Below are positions 16,467 through 24,704 of a stretch of DNA of 64,000 nucleotides, piece after piece. Each line of letters opens with the position of its first letter. The stretch's first letter is position 1. This stretch comes from Pantoea sp. IMH (GTDB taxonomy: Bacteria; Pseudomonadota; Gammaproteobacteria; Enterobacterales; Enterobacteriaceae). Under the pieces are notes generated by a model. The model was given only the letters and a program-made list of their open reading frames with translations. It was not told the origin of the DNA and did not search any database. The position numbers were made by a program, and so were the translations under genes. The stretch lies in the NCBI RefSeq assembly GCF_000599885.1, contig NZ_JFGT01000005.1:1-64000 (forward strand), written 5' to 3'.

Positions 16467-16736
16467 ATGATTACGTTATTTGATAATGTTGATATTGAAA
16501 GTGTCGCTCTTATATGTGCGACTTCCTTAACCGCAATCTGGATGCTGCTGCACGGTATCCGGGGTTATCAGGCGGGGCTTATTATTGAGTCCCGCAAGGG
16601 TTCTCCGGTTAAAGATTACTATTACCGTGGAAGTGCTGGTTTTTACGTTAACGTCTTCTGTTACATTGCCGGCGGGACGGCCATGGCGGGGTTTTCATTC
16701 TGGCTGGTCATGACAAGCCTGGGCTACTGGTCATGA
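16467..16736 (+). CDS. Small two-helix membrane protein
   Basis: 89 residues. Two hydrophobic stretches (ESVALICATSLTAIWMLLHGI and GFYVNVFCYIAGGTAMAGFSFWLVM) are separated by a basic loop RGYQAGLIIESRKGSPVKDYYYRGS. I do not recognise a family. It follows srlR by 25 nt, in the place where E. coli has gutQ, so it may be co-transcribed with the sorbitol operon. The ribosome site is weak (CAGTGGGTT). Confidence 0.55.
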   Translation: MITLFDNVDIESVALICATSLTAIWMLLHGIRGYQAGLIIESRKGSPVKDYYYRGSAGFYVNVFCYIAGGTAMAGFSFWLVMTSLGYWS

Positions 16737-16863
16737 TCTCTGGCTGACGAATATGCCGTTTATCCTGTCCTGAAAGCGCCTCGCTTAATATCGTGGGAGT
16801 ATAGCCCTGGTAACGTCTCCTGAGGATGGCCGTCAGCCTGCTGCAAACATACTTCAGTTGAAC

Positions 16864-16900
16864 GGTTAAGCTATCTGGCGTTTAACCAGATAGCTTAACC
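16864..16900. repeat. Perfect 15-bp hairpin between convergent genes
   Basis: GGTTAAGCTATCTGG / CCAGATAGCTTAACC with a 7-nt loop CGTTTAA. There is no T-run on either side. It sits between the end of the srl region and the end of mesD, so a bidirectional RNA 3' structure is plausible. Confidence 0.55.
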
Positions 16901-16940
16901 CGGACTGAGTACTCTTCAGATATTCCGATCGCTGGCGAGG

Positions 16941-17975
16941 TTATTTAGCCAGCAGCTCTCTCCGGACAATTTCAGCGCCCGCACTTAAGGCGTTCAGCTT
17001 GCCCTGGGCTACGCGACGGGAGAGCGGCGTCATACCGCAGTTGGTACAAGGGTAGAGTTTGTCAGCATCAACAAATTGCAGCGCTTTACGCAGCGTATCG
17101 GCGACTTCCTCAGGCGTTTCAATGGTATTGGTGGCCACGTCAATGGCGCCAACCATCACTTTCTTACCGCGGATAAGTTCAATAAGATCCATGGGAACTC
17201 GCGAGTTTTGACACTCCAGAGAGATGATATCGATATTCGATTTCTGCAGTTTAGGAAAAATCGCTTCATATTGTCGCCACTCTGAGCCCAGCGTCTTTTT
17301 CCAGTCGGTATTTGCTTTGATGCCATAGCCGTAGCAAATATGCACAGCCGTTTCACATTTAAGCCCTTCGATGGCTCTTTCTAATGCGGCGATCCCCCAG
17401 TCATTCACCTCATCGAAGAAAACATTAAATGCAGGCTCATCAAACTGGATAATATCGACACCTGCCGCTTCTAATTCTCTGGCTTCCTGATTGAGGATTT
17501 TGGCGAATTCCCAGGCGAGCTTTTCACGGCTTTTGTAATGGCTGTCATAAAGCGTATCGATCATGGTCATCGGGCCTGGCAGCGCCCATTTAATGGGCTG
17601 GCTGGTATGCTGACGTAGAAATTTAGCATCTTCAACAAATACGGGCTTTTGACGGACCACTTCACCGATAACGGTCGGCACACTCGCATCATAACGGTTG
17701 CGGATCCTCACGACCTCACGTTTTTCAAAATCGACGCCGCTGAGGTGCTCGATAAAGGTCGTGACAAAATGCTGACGGGTCTGCTCGCCATCACTGACGA
17801 TATCAATACCGGCTTCCAGTTGATCCTGCAGGCATAAACGCAGCGCATCCAGCTTGCCATCAACCAGTTCCTCACCCTGCAATTTCCAGGGTGACCAGAG
17901 CGTCTCCGGTTGAGCAAGCCAGGAGGGTTTCGGTAAACTGCCAGACGTCGACGTAGGTAATAACTTTTTCATCAT
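16941..17975 (-). CDS. mesD: Core methionine synthase MesD (MetE C-terminal family)
   Basis: 344 residues. It covers only the catalytic half of cobalamin-independent methionine synthase: TSTSGSLPKP at the start, DIVSDGEQTRQHFVTTFIEHLSGVDFE, ALPGPMTMIDTLYD, GVDIIQFDEPAFN, the zinc His in ETAVHICYGYG and the zinc Cys in KLYPCTNCGMTPLSR. The N-terminal folate-binding half of MetE is missing. Core-MetE proteins next to a DUF1852 gene are the MesD type of folate-independent methionine synthases, which need the partner MesX and oxygen. The methyl donor is unknown. Second gene of the operon, 23 nt after mesX. Confidence 0.85.
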   Translation of the reverse strand: MMKKLLPTSTSGSLPKPSWLAQPETLWSPWKLQGEELVDGKLDALRLCLQDQLEAGIDIVSDGEQTRQHFVTTFIEHLSGVDFEKREVVRIRNRYDASVPTVIGEVVRQKPVFVEDAKFLRQHTSQPIKWALPGPMTMIDTLYDSHYKSREKLAWEFAKILNQEARELEAAGVDIIQFDEPAFNVFFDEVNDWGIAALERAIEGLKCETAVHICYGYGIKANTDWKKTLGSEWRQYEAIFPKLQKSNIDIISLECQNSRVPMDLIELIRGKKVMVGAIDVATNTIETPEEVADTLRKALQFVDADKLYPCTNCGMTPLSRRVAQGKLNALSAGAEIVRRELLAK

Positions 17976-17998
17976 AGAGAACCTTGTAATTCGATCAA

Positions 17999-18982
17999 TT
18001 AAAGAACGGCGTTAGCAGACCATTGCTCAAGAACCGCTTTATAGGGTTTAATGAATTTTTCTTCAGTAAATTTTCCCTGTTCAATAGCCAACTGGCTGCG
18101 TTCTTCGCGATCGTAAACAATCCGCGTTAACGAATAGTCCTGATGCGTCAGGCTTGGCTGACAGACTTTTCCTGCGGCAGAATTTGCATTGTAAATTTCA
18201 GGCCGGTAAATCTTCTGAAAGGTTTCCATCGTGCTGATGGTGCTTATCAGCTCAAGATGTGTGTAGTCGCTGAGTAAATCACCCATGAAATAAAAAGCCA
18301 AAGGTGCAACGCTGCCTTCCGGCATAAAATAGCGGGCTTGTAGCCCCATTTTTCCGAAATAGTAGTCAGTCAGTGACGGCTCGTCCTGCTGATATTCGAC
18401 GCCCAATACAGGATGCGTATCTCCTGTACGGTAATAACTGTTTTTGCTTGAAACACTCAGGCATATCACCGGTGGTTTACTGAAGCTCTCTTTGTAGGCA
18501 TCTGAACGAATGAATTTTTTGAAAATATTCCCATGCAAATCGCCAAAGTGAGCAGGCAGGCTGAACTCAGACTGATTTTTATTGTGTTCTGGCAGTAAGA
18601 CGCTGAAGTCGAAGTCCCTCACATAAGAGGAGAAGTTATTCCCTACAATCCCCGCAATACGCTGACTGGTTTGTTTATCGACGATATTCGTTTTCAATAT
18701 TTCAATGACGGGAAAGGCGTCAGATTGGCCTTGTATATCAATATTTAATTCAGCGGAAATGATTTCAAGCTCAACCGAGTAGCGATCGCTTGTGGGGTTG
18801 TCCCAGTGCGCCAGAGAATTGAAGCGATTATCGATCATTATCAGGGTGTTGCGCAGATTCTCCTGGCGCTTATCACCTCTGGCTAAGTTAGCAAAGTTAG
18901 TGGTGATTCGCGTATTCTCAGAAGGGTTATAATTTTCGTCGAAACGAATACTTTTAAGCGTAAATGTGAAATTTTTATTCAT
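17999..18982 (-). CDS. mesX: MesX (DUF1852), partner of MesD
   Basis: 327 residues without membrane segments or signal peptide. DUF1852 pattern: FTLKSIRFDENYNPSENTRITTNFANLARGDKRQENLRNTLIMIDNRFN...LAHWDNPTSDRY, and DTHPVLGVEYQQDEPSLTDYYFGKMGLQARYFMPEGSVAPLAFYFMGDLL. Genetic work on other bacteria (Price and co-workers) showed that MesX is required for MesD activity. First gene of the pair. The ribosome site is poor (GATCGAA), and no clear MetJ box (AGACGTCT repeats) is seen in the upstream gap. Confidence 0.85.
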   Translation of the reverse strand: MNKNFTFTLKSIRFDENYNPSENTRITTNFANLARGDKRQENLRNTLIMIDNRFNSLAHWDNPTSDRYSVELEIISAELNIDIQGQSDAFPVIEILKTNIVDKQTSQRIAGIVGNNFSSYVRDFDFSVLLPEHNKNQSEFSLPAHFGDLHGNIFKKFIRSDAYKESFSKPPVICLSVSSKNSYYRTGDTHPVLGVEYQQDEPSLTDYYFGKMGLQARYFMPEGSVAPLAFYFMGDLLSDYTHLELISTISTMETFQKIYRPEIYNANSAAGKVCQPSLTHQDYSLTRIVYDREERSQLAIEQGKFTEEKFIKPYKAVLEQWSANAVL

Positions 18983-19245
18983 TTCGATCTGGTACCCCGG
19001 TTGCTGATATAAAAACCTGACCTATCATTTTTCTCAGGCTTTCGTACTCAATTTTTATGTTAATTGATTAACATCAATGCATCTTTTATGCCTGAGTCAC
19101 GGTGTGAGGAAAAGTGATTTAATTTCATTCATCATGAGCTATTTTCATGATGAGAGCGTAGACGGTGGCACCGATGCCGCAATCCGAAGAGATTCACCGC
19201 GAGAACCTGAAGCATAGGCTGCTCGCTGAGGTATGCAGGCGGAGT

Positions 19246-19269
19246 GGGGGGCTGATATTTCAGGCCCCC
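19246..19269. repeat. Hairpin downstream of the EamA gene
   Basis: GGGGGC-TGA-TATT-TCA-G-GCCCCC folds into a nine-pair stem with one bulged base. No U-run follows on the minus strand. It lies in the 302-bp gap 18983-19284, which otherwise shows no gene and probably contains the mesX promoter. Confidence 0.45.
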
Positions 19270-19284
19270 TGACCCATTAACAAT

Positions 19285-20217
19285 TTAACGCGTTTCAGCC
19301 CGGCGCAGGATTTTGGTGAAAGGCAGCCTGCGGGCCGGCAGGGTAATCACCGTCAGGCAGGCGACAATCAAGCCGACGCCAGCCCAACCGATCGGCGGCA
19401 GTCTTTCACCCACCAGCAGCACTGCCAGCAGGGCCGCGACCACCGGCTCCAGCAGGGTAATGGTGGTCGCCATACTGGCCGGAATGCGCGCCAGTCCGTA
19501 GCCGTAACAGAGATAGCCGACAAACATCGGCACCAGCGCCATGTAAATGCCGACGGCCGCATTATTCCAGGCCATCAGCAGTGGCGCTCCCGTCAGCAGC
19601 AGCACCGGCATCAGCAGGATACCGCCCGCGCCGAAGGTCACGCCCATAGCCGCACGGGGAGCCACGCCTTCCTGCATCATTCTCCGCGCTGACCAGGAAT
19701 AAAGTGCATAGGTGAAGCCCGCCAGCAGCCCCAGCATAATGCCCGCCATGCCATAACTACTCTCACTATGGTGACCACCGCTTTCTGCCAGGCAGAGCAG
19801 CATCATACCGGCAATACCTGTGGCCGCGCCGCTCATCCAGCGCTTTGTGAGGCGAAGCCCGTCAATGCGGTATTCGATCAGGGCGGAAAGCAGGGGCGCA
19901 GACCCGATGGAAATTACGGTGCCGACCGTCACGCCCGCATAGCGCATGGAGGCATAGAAGGCGAGGGGATAAACCGCCACCGCGAGCGCGCCGGTCAGCA
20001 GGTAATGCCAGTGACGGGCTATCAGGCGGCGCTGACGAATAATGGTGGCGGCGGCAATCAGCCCTTGTAACAGTCCGCCGATCCCCATGGCAACCGCGCC
20101 CACGGCCAGCGGACTCAGATCGGGTGCGTAGGTGGCCGCCGTGCCGGTCGTTCCCCAGAGGATGGCCGCGACGAGTACCCCCGCCGTGCCGCCCAGGCGT
20201 TGTCCTGATGGGAGCAT
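19285..20217 (-). CDS. EamA/DMT-superfamily exporter
   Basis: 310 residues with ten hydrophobic segments in two EamA repeats. The first begins AGVLVAAILWGTTGTAATYAP and includes YPLAFYASMRYAGVTVGTVISIGSAPLLSALIEY. The second begins YGMAGIMLGLLAGFTYALYSWSARR and includes LARIPASMATTITLLEPVVAALLAVLLVGERL. Members export metabolites or drugs; the substrate is unknown. Its ATG (20215-20217) shares the A of the upstream tetR-like TGA, so the two are coupled. Confidence 0.85.
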   Translation of the reverse strand: MLPSGQRLGGTAGVLVAAILWGTTGTAATYAPDLSPLAVGAVAMGIGGLLQGLIAAATIIRQRRLIARHWHYLLTGALAVAVYPLAFYASMRYAGVTVGTVISIGSAPLLSALIEYRIDGLRLTKRWMSGAATGIAGMMLLCLAESGGHHSESSYGMAGIMLGLLAGFTYALYSWSARRMMQEGVAPRAAMGVTFGAGGILLMPVLLLTGAPLLMAWNNAAVGIYMALVPMFVGYLCYGYGLARIPASMATTITLLEPVVAALLAVLLVGERLPPIGWAGVGLIVACLTVITLPARRLPFTKILRRAETR

Positions 20218-20804
20218 CAGTAGGTCTCCATCATCTGGCTGGCCATCATCCCAGCCTGCCTGACGCAATCGCCGTTACCTTCCAGACCGGCGCGTGAAAT
20301 GCTGCCTTCCAGCAGGAAAGCAAAGTGCCTGGCCATCCTGCGTGCCTCTTCAGCCTCTTCCCCCATCAGTTCGGTCAGATGCGCGATGAGAATGGCCTCT
20401 ACCTCTTCCTTGTGCGCCCGCACGGCCTGCCGGCCAGGCGCGCCGGCGGGCAGCTCCGCCGCCGCGTTGAGCAGGCCGCAGCCGCGGAAACCATTTTCAT
20501 ACGCAAACTCAGCATGGTCCTCATAGGCCATAAACACGGCCAGCACTTTTTCACGGGGCGTTGTGGCGTTCTGCTGCCGCTTCTTATAAAGAGAGAGCCA
20601 CTCCTCATGACGCACCCTGAGATAGGTGGCAACCAGTTCGTCTTTCGAAGCGAAATTGTTATAGAGGCTTTTTTTGGCGACGCCGGCGCGTTTTATGATG
20701 GCATCAATACCCGTGCCGTTGATGCCGTGGTTATAAAAGAGTACGCGCGCCGCGCTGAGCAACTTTTCGTAGGCGGTTTCGGGACGACCGGGTAAAGAAG
20801 TCAT
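20217..20804 (-). CDS. TetR-family regulator
   Basis: 195 residues from the second ATG (20804), which has AGGA 9 nt upstream. The ATG at 20813 has its Shine-Dalgarno too close. N-terminal HTH: AYEKLLSAARVLFYNHGINGTGIDAIIKRAGVAKKSLYNNFASKDELVATYL. The C-terminal ligand domain has FAYENGFRGCGLLNAAAELP, typical of the LmrA/YxaF-like TetR group. It very likely autoregulates and controls the coupled EamA gene through the palindrome just upstream. Confidence 0.88.
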   Translation of the reverse strand: MTSLPGRPETAYEKLLSAARVLFYNHGINGTGIDAIIKRAGVAKKSLYNNFASKDELVATYLRVRHEEWLSLYKKRQQNATTPREKVLAVFMAYEDHAEFAYENGFRGCGLLNAAAELPAGAPGRQAVRAHKEEVEAILIAHLTELMGEEAEEARRMARHFAFLLEGSISRAGLEGNGDCVRQAGMMASQMMETY

Positions 20805-20826
20805 TGACGACATCCTGACAGAAAGA

Positions 20827-20848
20827 GTAGGTAGACCAGTCTGCCTAC
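20827..20848. promoter_or_regulatory. TetR operator palindrome
   Basis: Arms GTAGGTAGAC and GTCTGCCTAC around a CA centre; nine of ten pairs match. It starts 22 bp before the chosen regulator start and includes the usual TetR-family 'TAGAC..GTCTG' symmetry. Confidence 0.7.
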
Positions 20849-21439
20849 AAGAGCAGAAAGATCAATACAGGCGGGAATTTCGCGCCCTTTTTTTAGCGAT
20901 GAAAAAGGTCACTCCAAAACCGTACGTAGTTCAGGGAAAGGTTTTGCCAGCGGTAGAGGGCTTAACTAATTCCAGAAGAGGCCGCTCAGGACGGTATTGC
21001 AAAGTAAGATGATGGGAGGTTTTTAATCTGGCAGAGCAAGAACGTGTTAACGCTTCAGGCCGCATATAGCCATAACCGACACAGGCGAACGCTCGCCGCG
21101 ATATTAAAGCGTCTACACCGGTTGTACTGCAATGTCGTCATATCAGCGGAGTGAGATGAAAACAGGCTCTGGCATGGGAGGTAAATGAAACAACTATAAA
21201 CAGATGGTCTGAACAATTTTTGTGCTTTTTTACGGGCCTGACAGACGATTAATCTGATCTCCTGGCGATAATATGGTTAACTACGCCGCCTGTACAAGAG
21301 GTGTACAGCCCTCTTACTCTCAGAATGCTCCGGTAATCCCCCCTCCGCAGGATAATCGGCCTGTTACCCGAACTCTGGCGAAACGGCATGGTCTGATTAG
21401 CGTTTGAGAATTGTTTTGTTACGCCGGGAATATGGTTGA
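20849..21439. other. Intergenic region before eptB, no gene recognised
   Basis: 591 bp between the divergent tetR-like gene and eptB. It contains a short GC stem followed by CTTTTTTT near 20870-20893, and a 7+5+7 palindrome CTGTACA-AGAGG-TGTACAG (21290-21308) about 130 bp before eptB. Short frames in it do not look coding. The palindrome may be an operator for eptB or a hairpin in its leader. Confidence 0.4.
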
Positions 21440-23140
21440 ATGAATTATATAAAAACACTTACGCAACAAAAGCTCTCGCTTTTGCTGGCTTTTTACATCG
21501 GTATCTTCCTGAATCTCCCTGTTTTTTACCGACGTTTTGATCCTTTTCTGGCAAGTTTTAACGCCTCAGAGTGGCTCTCCGCGGTGGCGGAAATTGTCGC
21601 CATTGTGCTGCTGACCTTCTTTCTGATGCGCCTGCTGTCGTTGGGTGGTCGGGTATTCTGGCGCATTGCCGCCACTGCGCTGGTGCTGATTTCTGTTGCA
21701 GCCAGCTACTATATGAGTTTTTTCAACGTGGTCATTGGCTATGGCATTGTCGCCTCGGTGATGACTACGGATACCGACCTGTCGAAGGAAGTGATTGGCT
21801 ACCATTTTGTGCTCTGGATGGTGCTGGTCAGCGCGCTGCCGCTGCTGCTGATCTGGCGTAATTCACTGCGCATGACGCTGATCGAGCAGATCAAAACGCC
21901 CGGGCAGCGCCTCAGGCCGCTGCTGACGCTGCTGCTCGCTGTGGCGCTGGTCTGGCTGCCTATCCGCTACTTTGACAAACAGCAGAGTATTCACGAGAAA
22001 CTCTCCAATATCGATCTGCCAAGCTACGGCGGCGTGGTGGCGCACTCTTATCTGCCTTCTAACTGGCTCTCGGCGTTAGGCCTCTTTGCCTATACCAGCT
22101 ACGACGAAAAAATGGACAGCGGTTCGCTGTTCGATCCGGCGAAAGAGTTCACTTATGTGCCGCCTGCTTCCGGTCTGGATGATACCTACGTGGTGTTTGT
22201 TATTGGCGAAACGACCCGCTGGGATCATATGGGGCTGCTGGGTTATGAACGGGACACCACGCCGAAGATGTCGCAGGAGAAAAACCTGGTCGCCTTCCGC
22301 GGTGAATCCTGCGATACGGCGACCAAGCTGTCGCTGCGCTGCATGTTTGTGCGTGAGGGCGGGGCAGATGAAGGGCCGGGACGGACGCTGAAAGAGCAGA
22401 ACGTCTTTGCAGTGATGAAACAGTTAGGCTTCAGTTCAGAGCTGTTTGCGATGCAGAGCGAAGTCTGGTTTTACAACAATACCGATACCGACAACTATGT
22501 CTTCCGTGAACAAATCGGTTCTGAAAAGCAGAATCAGGGGAAATCGGTAGACGATATGCTGCTGGTGCCCGAGCTGAAAAAATCGCTCGACAGGCATCCT
22601 CAGGGCAAACACCTGGTGGTACTGCATACCAAAGGTTCGCACTATCTTTATTCGCAGCGTTATCCGCGTGAGTATGCCCGCTATCAGCCCGAGTGTATGG
22701 GCGTCGATGACACCTGCAGTAAAGAGATGCTGCTCAACGCGTTTGATAACTCGGTACTTTATACCGACACGGTGCTCGACAGCGTGTTCGACCAGCTTAG
22801 AGATAAAAAGGCGATTGTGTTTTACGCCTCCGATCACGGTGAATCGATCAGCGATAACATGCACTTGCACGGTACGCCGCGCGAGGTGGCGCCGCCTGAG
22901 CAGTTCCGCGTACCGATGATCGTCTGGGCGTCTGATAAGTTCCTCAGTGAATCTGAACATCAGCATGCGTTTGAACGCCTTAAGGCACAGCAGCGGATAG
23001 GGAAAACCCATCGCCACGTTGAGCTGTTTGATTCTATTCTGGGCTGTCTGGGTTATACCTCACCAGATGGCGGCATCAGGGATGCCAACAACTGGTGTGC
23101 CGCGCCAACAAAAGCCGCACCGGCGGCAGATCAAGCCTGA
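21440..23140 (+). CDS. eptB: Kdo2-lipid A phosphoethanolamine transferase EptB
   Basis: 566 residues. Five N-terminal membrane segments (residues about 12-180) precede a periplasmic sulfatase-fold domain. EptB-type wording includes YGIVASVMTTDTDLSKEVIGYHFVLWM, FVIGETTRWDHMGLLGYERDTTPK (Glu metal ligand and the nucleophile Thr region), GESCDTATKLSLRCMFVREG, VVLHTKGSHYLYSQRYP and FYASDHGESISDNMHLHGTPREVAPPEQFRVPMIVW. It adds phosphoethanolamine to the outer Kdo of lipopolysaccharide, which lowers surface charge. Weak ribosome site. The C-terminal Ala/Pro tail is dispensable-looking. In E. coli it neighbours dppA; here a T6SS island intervenes. Confidence 0.92.
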   Translation: MNYIKTLTQQKLSLLLAFYIGIFLNLPVFYRRFDPFLASFNASEWLSAVAEIVAIVLLTFFLMRLLSLGGRVFWRIAATALVLISVAASYYMSFFNVVIGYGIVASVMTTDTDLSKEVIGYHFVLWMVLVSALPLLLIWRNSLRMTLIEQIKTPGQRLRPLLTLLLAVALVWLPIRYFDKQQSIHEKLSNIDLPSYGGVVAHSYLPSNWLSALGLFAYTSYDEKMDSGSLFDPAKEFTYVPPASGLDDTYVVFVIGETTRWDHMGLLGYERDTTPKMSQEKNLVAFRGESCDTATKLSLRCMFVREGGADEGPGRTLKEQNVFAVMKQLGFSSELFAMQSEVWFYNNTDTDNYVFREQIGSEKQNQGKSVDDMLLVPELKKSLDRHPQGKHLVVLHTKGSHYLYSQRYPREYARYQPECMGVDDTCSKEMLLNAFDNSVLYTDTVLDSVFDQLRDKKAIVFYASDHGESISDNMHLHGTPREVAPPEQFRVPMIVWASDKFLSESEHQHAFERLKAQQRIGKTHRHVELFDSILGCLGYTSPDGGIRDANNWCAAPTKAAPAADQA

Positions 23141-23147
23141 TCGTCTG

Positions 23148-23178
23148 CGCCCGGCTCTGGCCGGGCGTTTTTATTTTC
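23148..23178 (+). terminator. Terminator after eptB
   Basis: CGCCCGG-CTCTGG-CCGGGCG followed by TTTTTATTTT, starting 8 nt after the eptB stop codon. Confidence 0.9.
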
Positions 23179-24179
23179 TATAGAACAGCCAGCCAGGGGG
23201 TCGGTAACGCTTTCAACGATCGGTCGGTTATAAAACCCCTTTTGATTTGTTAAAACATCTTGCGGCCTGGTCACTGCAAAATTTAAATAAGAAATCAAAG
23301 AGGATCCCAAAGAGGGGTGAGAAGAGCTTAGCGTACACCTGATGGAACTGTAAGATCACAGCGTTTTTGCTGCGAAATAGCCTGGACAGGCATTCTATAT
23401 AGTGAAGGAAATCCTCAGGTGACTTTATCAGCTATGGCGATGGCTGTCTTTCCTGAGTTAATTTTATATATGAGAGCGTCATTAACCAAAAGGCCTGGGT
23501 AAACTTAATCCTGACGCCGAATTGTATTCGTTCCTTCCTGCATTGTCTTCTGAAGACGGGCTCTTACAGAATCTCCCGCTCGGATAGGGAGCTTTCACAA
23601 TTTTTTTAGAAAGAGGTACAGGTAAATGGCATAGTGAGGTCAGTTTGCCTCCTGCATTTTTGGTAAGCATTAATAAACAATCAGAGGTAATAAGAAATAT
23701 TCATCTCACTTTACTCTCTCCAAAACTGTACCTGATATTTTTTCTGAAGTGCTCTGAATTTAATTATTTACAATGGGCTATGCCTGGGGGGCTGGCTTCT
23801 GGAATAAATTGGACGTCTGACACCTACGTCTGAATCATTATGTACGCACAGTGCGTTGCAGAAGATTCCTATAAATTACAGGCGTAGTCTATTCTGAAAG
23901 ATTAACATCATGTAAATTTTAGTTACAAAATTTCATTTCCATTATTATGACTACAGTTTTTACACTCTAATTATGAGTGCGTATCCGGTATTTAAAATAT
24001 CAGGGTAAAGTCTAAAACACAGTGTCGGTTTGTCAGTGAAGGGAATGCGCTTGCTTTGGCCCGGTGTTTTGAGTCACGTTGGATGGCGTGAAAAGGGAAC
24101 TTTTTCAGGCAGGATAAGCCTTTCTTAATAATTTTACTGGTAGCGACCGTTTCTATTACCCCATAGAACAGGGACAGTT
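23179..24179. other. AT-rich junction of the T6SS island
   Basis: About 1 kb with visibly lower GC than its surroundings and no intact gene. It contains the broken frame at 23486-23833 and AT-rich promoter-like DNA (23880-24000) before the TssB-like ORF. No tRNA gene, integrase or insertion sequence is seen; in E. coli the proline tRNA gene proK is between eptB and dppA. Confidence 0.45.
23486..23833 (+). pseudogene. Possible gene remnant with an in-frame stop
   Basis: One frame runs 33 codons (GLGKLNPDAELYSFLPALSS...), meets TAG at 23585-23587, and continues in the same frame for 81 codons (..ERGTGKWHSEVSLPPAFLVS...QWAMPGGLASGINWTSDTYV) to a TGA. An ATG at 23470 lies in a different frame, so a second lesion may be present at the start. 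Composition looks protein-like, but I do not recognise the family. It could be a decayed effector, immunity or T6SS gene, or chance. Confidence 0.3.
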
Positions 24180-24704
24180 ATGTCTAATTCCTGCCAGCCA
24201 GAGACAGGTGAATTTCGCGTTAATACCCAGTTAAGCCTGCATGCTGGCGAAACAGGCAGGGAAACGGAATCACCGCTGAAATTACGGGCGACTACCGATT
24301 GTAGCCCTGGACAGCAAAAGACGCTTTTATCTGAACACGCAAAATTAAACGTCAGTAAAAATAACCTTAACAGCGCCCTTTCTGAATACTCTCCAATAAT
24401 TAATCCTGCCGTAGAAAACACCCTGACCGGTGACAGCAGTGAAGAAAACGTCAGCCTCTCCTTCAGTAAAATAAAAGTCTTCGTACCTGAACAGATGGCC
24501 CGCCAGATCTCCCCGCTTAAAGCCATGCATAACCTGCAAGCAAACCTGCCGGATAGTATCAGGCCAGACTGTGAAATATCGGCAGCAGGTTGTCAGGATG
24601 CTGTGGAGGCGGTCCTGGCGATGACGCTACGTCTGGTCTTCACTGGAAAATATCGCCTGGCTACCGGAACAGAATTTGACCGTACACAAGGAGTGCGCGC
24701 ATGA
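24180..24704 (+). CDS. TssB-like hybrid protein (T6SS sheath small subunit head)
   Basis: 174 residues. The first about 120 match TssB/VipA of enterobacterial T6SS: MSNS.Q start, FRVNTQLSLHAG...TESPLKL, LSEHAKLNVSKNNLNSALSEYSP, VENTLTGDSSEENVSLSFSKIKVFVPEQMARQISPLKAM. From about residue 125 the normal helical tail is lost and replaced by an unrelated sequence (CQDAVEAVLAMTLRLVFTGKYRLATG...). No tssC follows, and the stop overlaps the vgrG start by 4 nt. Either the tail is the product of a deletion that joined tssB to the vgrG leader, making it a fossil, or this is a separate small protein using a TssB fold. Ribosome site CAGGGA is present. Sheath assembly is unlikely. Confidence 0.6.
   Translation: MSNSCQPETGEFRVNTQLSLHAGETGRETESPLKLRATTDCSPGQQKTLLSEHAKLNVSKNNLNSALSEYSPIINPAVENTLTGDSSEENVSLSFSKIKVFVPEQMARQISPLKAMHNLQANLPDSIRPDCEISAAGCQDAVEAVLAMTLRLVFTGKYRLATGTEFDRTQGVRA

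Noticed and set aside
17930-17960. MetJ-box-like AGACGTC near mesD
   Set aside because: It is a single copy inside the mesD coding start; MetJ needs at least two adjacent boxes near a promoter.
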